Of a stretch of 64,000 nucleotides of DNA, positions 53,687-62,849 are shown piece by piece. Location of the stretch: contig OZ245888.1 of NCBI GenBank assembly GCA_965229565.1, positions 620,001-684,000 on the forward strand, in the 5' to 3' direction. The stretch is from JANQNX01 sp040217095. GTDB lineage: Bacteria > Pseudomonadota > Gammaproteobacteria > Eutrophobiales > Eutrophobiaceae. Positions within the stretch are counted from its first letter, which is position 1. Each line of letters starts with the position of its first letter. A program made the position numbers and the translations under genes. The notes below the pieces were generated by a model that saw only the letters and a list, made by a program, of their open reading frames with translations, did not search any database and had not been told where the DNA came from.

Positions 53687-55150
53687 TTATTGAACGATCT
53701 TGATGAGTTCGCCCGCGCGTGGTTCGCCCTTGGGATAGTAGGCGTTTAACAGGCGTAACTGTGATTCCGGGTATTTTTCTACCGGTGACTGGCTCGCCAG
53801 TGCACTGAAACGGGTATTGGCATCGGCCTGTATCACGTTAATACGAAGTGGCTGTGCCTGTGCACGTTCTTCAGCCGTTAACTTGTGAAAACTGCCGGCC
53901 GTCTTCATAAATGCCGGGTCATAATCAGGCAGTCTGCCCGACTCCCTGGCCATGCCGGCAAAAATAAAGGCGTGCTGGTCATGGTAAACAACCGTGAACC
54001 GTACCGGCCTGGGGCCAAGGTCGGATTTGACCACCGAGATCCCTGTGTGTGCATCAAAACCATTGATAACAAGCGGTGACTCGTCATCCAGGTTAGTCAG
54101 GCCCAGCCGTTCAATCATGAATTGCCTGGGGGTTAATCGCCTGTCTATAGCCTCTGCCAGGATTTGCAGCAGTGCTGCATCCTTCGGGGCCGAGACGATC
54201 AGCCGGTCTGGCAGGTTGGTAACGTTCCAGTTGGCGGGAAAGGTCAGCGCGAAATCCAGGTCACTGTGATAGAAATTCTGGCCACGCTGAATACCTTCCT
54301 GTGGGCTGTCGCCGAACACCAGTCTGTCGACAAGTGACATATATTCCTCATGCCCAACGTAATTGACCGTTCCTTGCTGTGTCAGGCTCTTGGCAGTGCC
54401 AACCACCTCCTGCAGGCGGGTGTCGTTGGCCGGATGGGTTGCAAAAACACCGTGGTATACCCTCGGTTCGCGGCCCTCTGCACGGGCGCGCTCGGTTTCG
54501 AATACTTCCTGGTCCTTGAGCACGCTGATCACATCAATCATTGCTTCCGGGTTGTAGTTGGTGCGCGCCAGGTACTCAGCGCCGAGGCGATCGGCCTCGA
54601 GTTCATGGTCCCTGCCGTAACCGCGCAGGATAGCGGCGCCAAAGGTTTGCATCAGCTGGCCGCCGGCCTGGTTCATGCCGGGTATAAACAGGGAGCCCAG
54701 CAATACGCCAAAGCTGGTTAATTGTTGTGCACTGTACTGGCGTACCGAGTGCCTGGCAGTCACATGTCCTATTTCATGCCCCAGCACGGCTGCCAGTTCG
54801 GCCTCGGACTTGAGGTATGCCATCAAGCCGCGGGTAATATAAATATAGCCGCCGGGCAGAGCAAAGGCGTTGACTTCCTTGCTATCAAGTACGGTGAAAC
54901 GATATTCCAGGTTGCCACGGTGGCTTCTTGCAGCCAGCTTTTTGCCAACCTGACTGACGTAGTTTTGCAAGGCCGGGTTATCGTAAACCCGGTACTGCTG
55001 TAGTACCTGCTGATGTGTTTTCTTGCCGAGGGCTATCTCTTCCTGTTCGGACATGAAGGACAAATCCTGGCGGCCGGTAACCGGGTTGACGGCACAGGCA
55101 CCCAGACTCAAACACAGCAAGATGATGGTGCTACGAAGGACGTATTGCAT
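53687..55150 (-). CDS. M48 family periplasmic metalloprotease (lipoprotein)
   Basis: 487 aa. Signal peptide with a lipobox-like LGAC (Cys about 19). Zinc motif HEIGH in AAVLGHEIGHVTARHSV, and the downstream ELEADRLGAEYL glutamate ligand. Central FALPGGYIYITRGL is typical of the BepA/LoiP group that handles outer-membrane protein quality control. The C-terminal half is a conserved accessory region, without TPRs that I can see. Confidence 0.92.
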   Translation of the reverse strand: MQYVLRSTIILLCLSLGACAVNPVTGRQDLSFMSEQEEIALGKKTHQQVLQQYRVYDNPALQNYVSQVGKKLAARSHRGNLEYRFTVLDSKEVNAFALPGGYIYITRGLMAYLKSEAELAAVLGHEIGHVTARHSVRQYSAQQLTSFGVLLGSLFIPGMNQAGGQLMQTFGAAILRGYGRDHELEADRLGAEYLARTNYNPEAMIDVISVLKDQEVFETERARAEGREPRVYHGVFATHPANDTRLQEVVGTAKSLTQQGTVNYVGHEEYMSLVDRLVFGDSPQEGIQRGQNFYHSDLDFALTFPANWNVTNLPDRLIVSAPKDAALLQILAEAIDRRLTPRQFMIERLGLTNLDDESPLVINGFDAHTGISVVKSDLGPRPVRFTVVYHDQHAFIFAGMARESGRLPDYDPAFMKTAGSFHKLTAEERAQAQPLRINVIQADANTRFSALASQSPVEKYPESQLRLLNAYYPKGEPRAGELIKIVQ

Positions 55151-55184
55151 ATTTTTTAGATTCCAGCTCTATCTGGACAGTTCC

Positions 55185-55949
55185 TTATTCAGTTTCGATT
55201 ATAGATAAATCAAGCGGGAAACGAAGACGCATTCGTAACTGATCGTTGTGTTCATACAGCCAGCCACGAGCCTCGACATTCTGTCCCGGCAACCGGTTGA
55301 AAAAATCATCAGGAAAGTACGGCAGGTCTGGCCGGGTGATACGCAAAGCGACATTATTTTCGAGATTAATCCACACCGCGCTGCGACTGTCTGAGAGGTA
55401 GCGTACCTTGCCACGCAGAATGTGGAAACCACGTTCATCACCGCCCAGGCTTTTTACAGGTAGTGGTTGAAATTCCGGTAGTGACCACAGGCCGTTTCCT
55501 GTACTTCTCGCGCTAGCGGCCACCCCGGCATAGCATTCCGCGTAGAGAACACTGGGTGGTATGAACAGCGGCATGGCCAGTCCGTCAGCGAGCAGGGCGG
55601 CCTGCACATTTGTGCCGTCTGGTAAAAACAAGTGTGCCAGCGTGCGACCATGGCGGTCCTGCCTCTCCGCGTCACGGCGTAAACCGATAAACCTCGTACC
55701 GGTCATAAGCGCCTGCAGTTGTTGCCTGGCCTTCACTGCCCCTGCCTCGGCTGGCCTGCCGTCATGGTAGATCTCGGGGGTGTCGATACCCACAAGACGG
55801 ACGTGGCGTTCATCCGTCAGTACCACCGTATCGCCATCAATCACCTTTTTAATATTTACCTTTTCATGAAAGTGAGTGCTTGCACATGCTGTAGATTCGG
55901 ACCTCGCAAAGGGGCTAAGCAAAAGCCCGAGCAGCATTATCAGGGGCAT
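55185..55949 (-). CDS. Thermonuclease (SNase) family exported nuclease
   Basis: About 254 aa. Signal peptide MPLIMLLGLLLSPFARS. SNase core with DGDTVVL, RLVGIDTPE (catalytic Arg and Glu) and DRHGRTLAHLF (catalytic Arg), then a C-terminal domain of about 80 residues of unknown role. The start is uncertain: the ATG at 55949 directly follows the T run of the rpmE terminator, while an ATG at 55997 would read through that hairpin. Neither has a good Shine-Dalgarno. Confidence 0.85.
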   Translation of the reverse strand: MPLIMLLGLLLSPFARSESTACASTHFHEKVNIKKVIDGDTVVLTDERHVRLVGIDTPEIYHDGRPAEAGAVKARQQLQALMTGTRFIGLRRDAERQDRHGRTLAHLFLPDGTNVQAALLADGLAMPLFIPPSVLYAECYAGVAASARSTGNGLWSLPEFQPLPVKSLGGDERGFHILRGKVRYLSDSRSAVWINLENNVALRITRPDLPYFPDDFFNRLPGQNVEARGWLYEHNDQLRMRLRFPLDLSIIETE

Positions 55950-55975
55950 AAAAAAACGCCCACTAGGGGCGCTTT
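55950..55975 (-). terminator. Intrinsic terminator of rpmE
   Basis: Minus strand GCGCCC-ctagt-GGGCGT followed by TTTTTT, about 30 nt after the rpmE stop. It abuts or lies within the start of the nuclease gene. Confidence 0.8.
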
Positions 55976-56001
55976 TTGAGATGCTTGTGTGCAGCATTCG
56001 C

Positions 56002-56205
56002 TTAAGACATACCGTATTTTTTGCGGAATCGATCCACTCGACCGCCGGCATCCAGGATTTTCTGCTTGCCTGTGTAAAACGGGTGGCATTCTGAGCAGAC
56101 GTCAATCAGCATTTCCTGTCCGTGCGTGGAACGGGTGCTAAAGGTGTTGCCACAGCTGCATTTGACGTTTACTTCCTGGTAATCAGGATGGATATTCGCT
56201 TTCAT
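56002..56205 (-). CDS. rpmE: 50S ribosomal protein L31, zinc-binding type
   Basis: 67 aa. Four cysteines (C16, C18 in VKCSCGNTF; C37, C40 in VCSECHPFY) define the Zn-containing C+ form. The MKANIHPDYQEV start is standard. Confidence 0.97.
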   Translation of the reverse strand: MKANIHPDYQEVNVKCSCGNTFSTRSTHGQEMLIDVCSECHPFYTGKQKILDAGGRVDRFRKKYGMS

Positions 56206-56288
56206 CGTTGTAGACCTTACGGCAGTTCAATAATCAGGGGCGGGGAGTTTATGTCAAAGCGATACGTTTCGCAACGCCATTTGGGGGG

Positions 56289-56663
56289 TTAGTCTTCGGT
56301 CTGCGACTTGTCATGCAGCGGTATGATAGTGGCCGCATGCCGTTCCTGTTTGCGCCCGGATAAATCCCCGTGCTGCAGGCGCTCCAGGTTTTCAAGCAGG
56401 CCATCTTCTTCCAGTACGCTGTCCCACATCATTTTTGAAATACGAATGCACGATGCCATGGGATTGCCGGCGCTGTTCCTGACCTGGTCAATTTGCCATT
56501 GCAGGCCATGCAAACGCTGTTGTATTGCCGGCGTTGCCTGCTCGATTACCTCGGCTAACATTTCCTGGCGCCGTCGTTCGAAACTGTCCGGGTCGCGCTG
56601 CGCCAGCCGGGCCATTTCGTCAAAATCAAAGTCAGTTTGTTGAAGACGTTTCATCGTTGTCAT
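56289..56663 (-). CDS. DUF3135 family protein
   Basis: About 124 aa, cytoplasmic, no membrane helix. The FDEMARLAQRDPDSFERRRQEML, LHGLQWQIDQVRN and NPMASCIRISKMM segments match DUF3135. Function unknown. Several start codons are close together (56669, 56663, 56654); the open frame to 56753 overlaps the exonuclease gene and is unlikely. 19 nt after exonuclease III. Confidence 0.8.
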   Translation of the reverse strand: MTTMKRLQQTDFDFDEMARLAQRDPDSFERRRQEMLAEVIEQATPAIQQRLHGLQWQIDQVRNSAGNPMASCIRISKMMWDSVLEEDGLLENLERLQHGDLSGRKQERHAATIIPLHDKSQTED

Positions 56664-56682
56664 AACCATTAACCAAATTCGG

Positions 56683-57453
56683 CTATAGGTCAAACTCGGC
56701 AACAACAGGGGTGTGATCAGACGGACGTTCCAGTTTCCTCGGTTCCTTGTCAATACAACAACTTATGCATTGTTTGGCCAGGGGGGCGCTGGCCAGTATA
56801 TGGTCGATGCGCAGGCCACGGTTGCGTCGAAATGCCGCGGCACGGTAATCCCACCAGGAATAATCTTGCTCGGGTTGTTCAAACAAGCGATAGCAGTCGC
56901 TGAAGCCGGCAGCAATCAGTTGCTGGAATTCGGCACGCTCAGGGTCACTGACCAACACGCTGCCGGCCCATTCTGCCGGGTCGTGCACGTCACGGTCTTC
57001 AGGCGCTATGTTGAAGTCGCCGAGGATAATGACCCGCTCATTCTGCCTGAGCAGGTCCAGCACAAAGGGCTGGAGCTTCGAAAACCAGTCCAGCTTGTAA
57101 GCATATTTTTCCGAACCTACCATCGAACCATTGGGCACGTATAGATTAAGCACTGTTACGCCCTGGTTAACTACCGCGAGTACGCGACGCTGTTCATCCT
57201 CGTAACCCGGTATGGCCGTGGCCACCGTTTCCTGCCTGGTTTTACTGAGCACGGCAACACCGTTATAGGTCTTCTGACCGGTAAAACTGGCCTGGTAGCC
57301 AGCCGCCTCGATCGCTTCCAGCGGGAAGTTTTCATCCAGTGTTTTGGTTTCCTGCAGGGCCAGAACGTCCGGTTTGGCCGTGTCCAGCCAATCGAGAACA
57401 TGAGGCAGCCTTACCTTGAGCGAGTTAACGTTCCAGGTAGCAATCTTGAACAT
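56683..57453 (-). CDS. xthA: Exodeoxyribonuclease III
   Basis: AP endonuclease/3'-5' exonuclease for base-excision repair, 256 aa. MFKIATWNVNSLKVRLPHVL, LQETK (E35), LGDFNIAPED, LRIDHIL and SDHTPVV carry the catalytic residues. Second member of the family in the window, and the more canonical one. Confidence 0.95.
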   Translation of the reverse strand: MFKIATWNVNSLKVRLPHVLDWLDTAKPDVLALQETKTLDENFPLEAIEAAGYQASFTGQKTYNGVAVLSKTRQETVATAIPGYEDEQRRVLAVVNQGVTVLNLYVPNGSMVGSEKYAYKLDWFSKLQPFVLDLLRQNERVIILGDFNIAPEDRDVHDPAEWAGSVLVSDPERAEFQQLIAAGFSDCYRLFEQPEQDYSWWDYRAAAFRRNRGLRIDHILASAPLAKQCISCCIDKEPRKLERPSDHTPVVAEFDL

Positions 57454-57483
57454 GGTGTCTAAAGTGATTGTTGCGCGGGCTGG

Positions 57484-58170
57484 CTAAACGCGGAAGCCGC
57501 CATGGCGGCGACGATTCAGGTAGTCGAGCAGGAATGCGCCGCTGGCCACACCGAGAATAAACAGGCAGCCAAGTGACACCGCAATCAGTTTCCAGTTGTT
57601 GGCGGTGATAATGTAGCTTGTCGAGGTTTGCGGCATGTCGACGCCGGCCATGGCCAGTTGCGAGACCAGTTCGTTATTTGCCTGGCGCAGGCGTTCCAGT
57701 TCGTCCGTCAACTCCGCGTTACTGTCTTTACCCAGCCGGGCCTTTACCTCCGCCAGCTGCGCCTGCAGTTCGCCTACCTTGAGGCGTTCGCTTTTCAAAT
57801 GCTGTTCCAGTTCCTTGTTATTGTCCGCACTAACGGTAGCAGGCGCCTGTTCCTGCAACTGCTTTTCCAGGGCCGTATTACGTCTCTGCAGTTCCAGCAG
57901 ACGCGTATTGTCTGGCGCCGTGTCCAGCAGGTAACGTTGATGCACCCAGCCTTCCTTGCCCTCGGGTTCCCTTACCCTGACCAGTTCACCCTGGCGCGAC
58001 AGGACCTCCAGTGCCGTACCGCTGGGTACGACCTTGACGATAGGACTGTCAGTTGTACTGTCCCGGTGCAGACCCACGCGCAACTCATCGATGATGTAGT
58101 TGGTCTCCGCCTGGCCGGTGCTTACGAACAGTGTCAGCATGCACAGTATAATGTATCGGTATTTGGTCAT
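57484..58170 (-). CDS. SH3-domain membrane protein (TIGR04211/YgiM-like)
   Basis: 228 aa. Signal peptide ending near GQA (about 21), a bacterial SH3 domain (ELRVGLHRDSTTDSPIVKVVPSGTALEVL, GWVHQRYL), a coiled coil (about 90-165) and one C-terminal transmembrane helix (LIAVSLGCLFILGVASGAFLLDYL) with a short basic tail. Matches the E. coli YgiM layout; role unknown. Confidence 0.88.
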   Translation of the reverse strand: MTKYRYIILCMLTLFVSTGQAETNYIIDELRVGLHRDSTTDSPIVKVVPSGTALEVLSRQGELVRVREPEGKEGWVHQRYLLDTAPDNTRLLELQRRNTALEKQLQEQAPATVSADNNKELEQHLKSERLKVGELQAQLAEVKARLGKDSNAELTDELERLRQANNELVSQLAMAGVDMPQTSTSYIITANNWKLIAVSLGCLFILGVASGAFLLDYLNRRRHGGFRV

Positions 58171-58188
58171 AATAATTGCGGTGCTTGT

Positions 58189-60231
58189 CTAGGCGGTGAT
58201 TCCGGCATGTCGTAACAACGGTTCGATGCTGGGTTCGCGACCCCTGAATTCGACAAACAGGTCCAGTGGTTCCCGGCTGCCTCCCTGTTCGAGTATGGTT
58301 TGTAAAAATTCCCTGCCAGTGTCGGGATCAAAGATACCTTTTTCCTCGAACTTCGAAAAGGCATCAGCCGAAAGTACTTCCGCCCATTTATAACTGTAAT
58401 AACCGGCCGCGTAGCCCCCGGCAAAGATATGCGAGAAACTGTGCTGGAAACGGTTGAAATCGGGGGCAGGTACCACTGCAACTTCTTCACGCACTTCGTT
58501 TAGCAGTTGCTGGATATCCAGCGATTCATTGCCGGCAATCTCAAGATGGAGGCGGAAATCAAACAGCGCAAATTCCAGTTGCCGCACCATTTGCATGCTG
58601 GACTGAAAGGTCCTGGCGCGTGTCATCTTCTCGAATAACTCGTCCGAGATCGTTTCCCCGCTATCGACATGGCGCGCAAAAAGATCCAGCGCCTCTTTTT
58701 CCCAGCACCAGTTCTCCATGAACTGGCTGGGTAACTCAACCGCATCCCATGGCACCCCGTTAATACCGGAAACGCCGCTGTATTCAATGCGGGTCAGCAT
58801 ATGATGCAGGCCATGTCCGAACTCGTGGAACAGGGTGGTCACCTCGTCATGGGTGATCAGTGACGGTTTGTTACCGATCGGTGGCGTAAAATTACAGGTC
58901 AGGTAGGCCACCGGTGTTTGCACGGTGCTGGCGATCTTTTTGCGTACCAGGCATTCATCCATCCAGGCACCGCCGCGTTTATGCTGGCGCGCAAACAGGT
59001 CCAGGTAAAAGCTGCCCCTGATCTCACCGGCGCTATCCAGGATATCGAAGAAGCGAACATCCTTATGCCATACATCTACGTCCTGGCGCTCTCTTATCGT
59101 CACGCTATAGAGTTTTTCGGTAATGGCAAACAGGCCATCGAGCACGTTGTGTATAGGAAAGTAAGGCCGAAGTACTTCCTGCGAGATATCGAATTTTTCC
59201 TGGCGTAGTTTTTCCGAGTAGTATGCCACATCCCAGGCCTCCAGCCTGTCCTTGCCATCGAGCTTGCGCGCGTAGTCGGCCACCTCGGCAAAATCTTTTT
59301 TCGCCGATTCATAACTGTGCCGGGCCAGGTCCCTGAGAAAGTCCAGTACCTGCTGTGGGTCATCGGCCATCTTGGTTGCCAGCGAGTAGTCGGCGTAACT
59401 GTCATAGCCAAGCAGCCTGGCTTTTTCGGTGCGCAGTTTAAGAATGTCGCGCATGATGGTGGTGTTGTCCCACTTGCCATTGCCAGGTCCATGCTCGGAG
59501 GCTCGGGTCACGTAGGCCTCGTACATTTCCCGACGCAGCTCGGCATTTTCTGCGTACTGCATGATCGGCATGTAAGACGGCAGTTCCAGGGTAAACAACC
59601 AGCCCTTTTTACCGCTGTTGCTGGCATTTTGCGCGGCCAGGGAAGTGGCCGATTCCGGTAAACCACCCAGGTCTTTTTCATCGGTAACAAGCCGACTCCA
59701 TGCCTGCGTGGCATCCAGCAGGTTTTCCTCGAATTTCGTTTGCAGGCGTGACAGCTCCTGCTGTATTTCGCGGTATCGTTGCTGACTGTCTTTTGGCAGG
59801 TCGATACCGGACAGGCGAAAATCCCTGAGCGCGTTGTTAATGACCTTTTGCTGCGCTGTACTCAGCTGCTTGAAATCATCCCTGTTGGCAATGTATTGAT
59901 AGGCTTCAAACAGTTGCTTGTTCTGTCCCAACTCGGTGGCGTAATCGGAAAGCTTCGGTAAACACGCATTATAAGCAGCGCGCAATTCCTCGTTATCTGC
60001 AACCGAGTGCAGGTGACTGACCGGCGACCAGGCACGCCCGAGTTGATCGTCCATATCTTCCAGTGGCTGTAGCAGGTTGTCCCAGCTGTAATCATCATTC
60101 TGGTCAAGCAGGGTCTGCAGCCCGGTTTTATTTTCTTCCAGCAAGGTGTCGATGGCAGGCTCGATATGTTCGGCCTTGATTGCCTTGAAGCGGGGCAGAC
60201 CATCATTATTCAATAAGGGGTTATTACTCAT
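58189..60231 (-). CDS. prlC: Oligopeptidase A
   Basis: M3 family zinc metallopeptidase that degrades signal peptides and small peptides, 680 aa. HEFGHGLHHML holds the HExxH motif; the third ligand glutamate lies downstream in the VPWDAVELPSQFMENW segment. 18 nt before the SH3 protein gene. Confidence 0.96.
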   Translation of the reverse strand: MSNNPLLNNDGLPRFKAIKAEHIEPAIDTLLEENKTGLQTLLDQNDDYSWDNLLQPLEDMDDQLGRAWSPVSHLHSVADNEELRAAYNACLPKLSDYATELGQNKQLFEAYQYIANRDDFKQLSTAQQKVINNALRDFRLSGIDLPKDSQQRYREIQQELSRLQTKFEENLLDATQAWSRLVTDEKDLGGLPESATSLAAQNASNSGKKGWLFTLELPSYMPIMQYAENAELRREMYEAYVTRASEHGPGNGKWDNTTIMRDILKLRTEKARLLGYDSYADYSLATKMADDPQQVLDFLRDLARHSYESAKKDFAEVADYARKLDGKDRLEAWDVAYYSEKLRQEKFDISQEVLRPYFPIHNVLDGLFAITEKLYSVTIRERQDVDVWHKDVRFFDILDSAGEIRGSFYLDLFARQHKRGGAWMDECLVRKKIASTVQTPVAYLTCNFTPPIGNKPSLITHDEVTTLFHEFGHGLHHMLTRIEYSGVSGINGVPWDAVELPSQFMENWCWEKEALDLFARHVDSGETISDELFEKMTRARTFQSSMQMVRQLEFALFDFRLHLEIAGNESLDIQQLLNEVREEVAVVPAPDFNRFQHSFSHIFAGGYAAGYYSYKWAEVLSADAFSKFEEKGIFDPDTGREFLQTILEQGGSREPLDLFVEFRGREPSIEPLLRHAGITA

Positions 60232-60285
60232 AATTACTTAAATTGTTAAATATTAAAGGTTGCAAGGATGTTAAGACATCGCGAC

Positions 60286-61233
60286 CTAAGTCGCCAGCCG
60301 TAAAGCAATCAGCCAGACCGAACTGCCACCACCCATGATAAAACCACTGAAGCACAACATCGACAGCCAGTGGAATTTCCTGGTGAGTTCCTCCTCGGGA
60401 ACAGCAGACAGTATGTATGGTCGGCGCTTGTCACGTGTTCTACTCATCAAGTGGACCGGTGGCAGTGTTTTTTGTTGCTTATGATTTTCCTCTACCTCGC
60501 GGTAAGCGGCATCACGCACTTTTTGCCATTCATCCATGTCGATTTGCCCATCACCATCCAGGTCAAACTTTTCAAGGAGTTTTTCGCTGTCGAGTTTCCA
60601 TTCACGAATGAGCTCGCGCACGTCTTCATTCACATTAAGCCTTGCACCGGAACCGCCTGTCGTTTTGAATAGCCCTATCGCGTACAGGGGTTCGCTAATA
60701 TTCAGTCGCTTCTCGGTGTAACGGTAACGGTTTCTTCCGGTGCCGAACCATTTTCTGCCAGTGGTTAACGGTTTTCGCATCGGCGTGACCTGGTTGCCGT
60801 ACCAGATATCTTTACTGTTTACGACTACATGTGCGCCCTCGGGATCGATTACGCACTCGCCGGTTTCATCACGTATCAAGAAGAGTTCGTCGCTGATTCC
60901 CTTGCGTATCACTTTCCAACCCTCGCGGTTGTTACGCTTTACCTTTTCCTCAACGGTAAACTGGTACCAGGTACATTGGCTGCCGGTCAGTGGCGCGATG
61001 ATGGGCTGACCTTCCATCAGCTCGCTGCTGCCAATAAGTTCAAGGTAACCCTGTGCCGCAGAGCGGATCCTGGAAGTGGGCACGTCTTCGATCATGCGTT
61101 TCCTGTGCAGGTAATGAAACGCGAAAAAGAAACACACCAGCGCGACAATGACGAGTCCGATCCACCACAACCAGAACTCATCGGGCGGGCTGGTTCTTGC
61201 CCAGTGATTCAGCTCATGCAGAGCATTCGACAT
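60286..61233 (-). CDS. GIDE-domain membrane protein with an EF-hand
   Basis: 315 aa with a membrane helix near each end (about 22-42 and 290-312). The middle matches the GIDE domain shared with eukaryotic mitochondrial E3 ligase MUL1 (around GQPIIAPLTGSQCTWYQFTVEE), but no RING finger is present. A single EF-hand loop DLDGDGQIDMDEW lies near residue 225 and could bind calcium. Next to LemA, a pairing seen in other bacteria. Function unknown. Confidence 0.82.
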   Translation of the reverse strand: MSNALHELNHWARTSPPDEFWLWWIGLVIVALVCFFFAFHYLHRKRMIEDVPTSRIRSAAQGYLELIGSSELMEGQPIIAPLTGSQCTWYQFTVEEKVKRNNREGWKVIRKGISDELFLIRDETGECVIDPEGAHVVVNSKDIWYGNQVTPMRKPLTTGRKWFGTGRNRYRYTEKRLNISEPLYAIGLFKTTGGSGARLNVNEDVRELIREWKLDSEKLLEKFDLDGDGQIDMDEWQKVRDAAYREVEENHKQQKTLPPVHLMSRTRDKRRPYILSAVPEEELTRKFHWLSMLCFSGFIMGGGSSVWLIALRLAT

Positions 61234-61236
61234 GTG

Positions 61237-61809
61237 TTAACTGAATAGGGCTTTTACATCCACATCACGTGTTTCCTCCTCGCTAAAAACGAGCAGGTCA
61301 CGTTCCTTGAAATTGAAGAAACGGGCAACAATCACGTCAGGGAATTGTTCTATGCGCACATTGTTAATGTTGACCGATTCGTTATAAAACTCGCGGCGGT
61401 CAGCAATTGTTTCCTCGAGGCCGGATATACGCTGTTGCAGGTGCTTGAAGTTTTCGTTGGCCTTGAGGTCCGGGTAATCCTCGGCCAGGGCAAACAGGTT
61501 GCCCAGGCCAAGGCGCAACTGTGTTTCGGCCGGGCCCAGTGCTGCCACGTCACCTTTTTCGCGAGCGGCTGCTACGTCCGAGCGTGCCTGTATTACTTTT
61601 TCCAGCGTCTCCTGTTCATAACCCATGTACTGCTTACAGGTTTCGATCAGTTTCGGTAATTCATCATGACGTTGCTTGAGCAGCACATCGATATTCGACC
61701 AAGCCTTGGAAACATTATGCTTCAAAGATACCAGGTTGTTATAGATGACGACGCCGTACATAACCAGTGCCGCGACAATGCCTAGAAAAATAATCGTTGA
61801 GACGTCCAT
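61237..61809 (-). CDS. lemA: LemA family protein
   Basis: 190 aa. N-terminal membrane helix (about 5-25), then the LemA helical bundle with YNNLVSLKHNVSKAWSNIDVLLKQRHDELPKL, RLGLGNLFALAEDYPDLKANENF and a conserved FPDVIVARFFNFKERDL tail. Three nt before the GIDE gene, so co-transcribed. Confidence 0.94.
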   Translation of the reverse strand: MDVSTIIFLGIVAALVMYGVVIYNNLVSLKHNVSKAWSNIDVLLKQRHDELPKLIETCKQYMGYEQETLEKVIQARSDVAAAREKGDVAALGPAETQLRLGLGNLFALAEDYPDLKANENFKHLQQRISGLEETIADRREFYNESVNINNVRIEQFPDVIVARFFNFKERDLLVFSEEETRDVDVKALFS

Positions 61810-61879
61810 CTTTAGTTTCTCCCGTTTGTAGCGAAGTCAGACCTGCAACAAGTCATTCGGCCTGATTAATCCTGCTAAT

Positions 61880-61898
61880 AAAAATGATAATAATTATC
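61880..61898. promoter_or_regulatory. Fur box upstream of bfr
   Basis: Matches the 19-bp Fur consensus GATAATGATAATCATTATC at 16 positions, and contains a perfect 7-1-7 palindrome TGATAAT-A-ATTATCA. Lies 86 nt before the bfr start in the gap shared with lemA. Confidence 0.75.
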
Positions 61899-61983
61899 AG
61901 CCATTATATCAGTGCAAGTTGTTGACTTGAGCCCTGTCGAACCTATTATGCCCTTAAACATAACCTGATGTGGAAACCACGAT

Positions 61984-62448
61984 ATGAAAGGCGACAAAAA
62001 AGTTATCGAACACTTGAACAAGATCCTTAAGAACGAATTAACAGCGATCAACCAGTATTTCCTGCATTCGCGCATGTACAAGGATTTTGGATTGAAAGAA
62101 CTCGGCGAACACGAGTACGAGGAATCCATTGATGAAATGAAACATGCCGATCAGCTGATTGAGCGCATCCTGTTCCTGGAAGGCTTGCCCAACCTGCAAG
62201 ATCTGGGCAAATTGCGTATAGGCGAGAATACCCTGGAGATGTTGCAGGCCGACCTGGATATGGAGCTGCAGGCCATCCCTGATCTGCGCGATGCGATTGG
62301 TTACTGCGAATCGGTTAATGATTATGTCTCGCGTGAGCTGTTTGAATCCATCCTCGAGAGCGAGGAAGAGCACGTCGATTGGCTGGAAACCCAGCTGGAA
62401 CTCATCGATCGGGTCGGACTGGAGAACTACCAGCAGTCCAAGATGTAA
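61984..62448 (+). CDS. bfr: Bacterioferritin
   Basis: 24-mer iron-storage protein, 154 aa. Ferroxidase ligands (E18, E51, H54, E94, E127, H130 pattern) appear in KNELTAINQYFLH, DEMKHADQLIERILFLEG and SEEEHVDWLETQ; M52 is the heme ligand. Preceded by a Fur box and followed by a terminator, then bfd. Confidence 0.96.
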   Translation: MKGDKKVIEHLNKILKNELTAINQYFLHSRMYKDFGLKELGEHEYEESIDEMKHADQLIERILFLEGLPNLQDLGKLRIGENTLEMLQADLDMELQAIPDLRDAIGYCESVNDYVSRELFESILESEEEHVDWLETQLELIDRVGLENYQQSKM

Positions 62449-62474
62449 TTGATTTCATTGCAGAAATCAGGATG

Positions 62475-62497
62475 AAGGGCATTAACTGCCCTTTTTT
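62475..62497 (+). terminator. Intrinsic terminator of bfr
   Basis: AAGGGCA-ttaac-TGCCCTT with a following run of T, 27 nt after the bfr stop. Confidence 0.92.
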
Positions 62498-62510
62498 CTT
62501 ATTTATTGTT

Positions 62511-62529
62511 GATAATAGTTCTCATTACT
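62511..62529. promoter_or_regulatory. Fur-box-like sequence upstream of bfd
   Basis: GATAATAGTTCTCATTACT matches the Fur consensus at 13 of 19 positions. It starts 62 nt before the bfd ATG. Confidence 0.55.
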
Positions 62530-62572
62530 ACTAATATTCGTATTAAGTTTGTGTATTGGAGAATTTTTGCTG

Positions 62573-62770
62573 ATGTACGTTTGTGTCTGTAATGCCGTGA
62601 CCGAGTCTGACATCGAACAGGCTGTAAACCAGGGTTGCAACAGCCTGCGCCAGCTGGAAGACAAGACCGGGGCTAGTACGCAATGTGGCTCCTGTGCCTG
62701 CGATGTTGCGGCCTGCCTGCAACGGTCACTGGAGAACGATCTACAGGGCATGCCCTTGTTGAACATCTAG
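62573..62770 (+). CDS. bfd: Bacterioferritin-associated ferredoxin
   Basis: [2Fe-2S] protein that delivers electrons to Bfr to release stored iron. 65 aa. Cluster cysteines C4, C6, C38 and C41 (CVC and CGSC) are in place. ATG at 62573; the open frame from 62549 is unlikely. Confidence 0.95.
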   Translation: MYVCVCNAVTESDIEQAVNQGCNSLRQLEDKTGASTQCGSCACDVAACLQRSLENDLQGMPLLNI

Positions 62771-62802
62771 CCCTGCCGCATCTATTTTTTTGCTTCAGTA
62801 AC

Positions 62803-62821
62803 AAGAATGATTCGCATTATT
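62803..62821. promoter_or_regulatory. Fur-box-like sequence upstream of the FecA-like receptor
   Basis: AAGAATGATTCGCATTATT matches the Fur consensus at 13 of 19 positions. It starts 47 nt before the ATG at 62850. Confidence 0.5.
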
Positions 62822-62849
62822 AATATTATTAGTACTTATGGGGAGTGTT

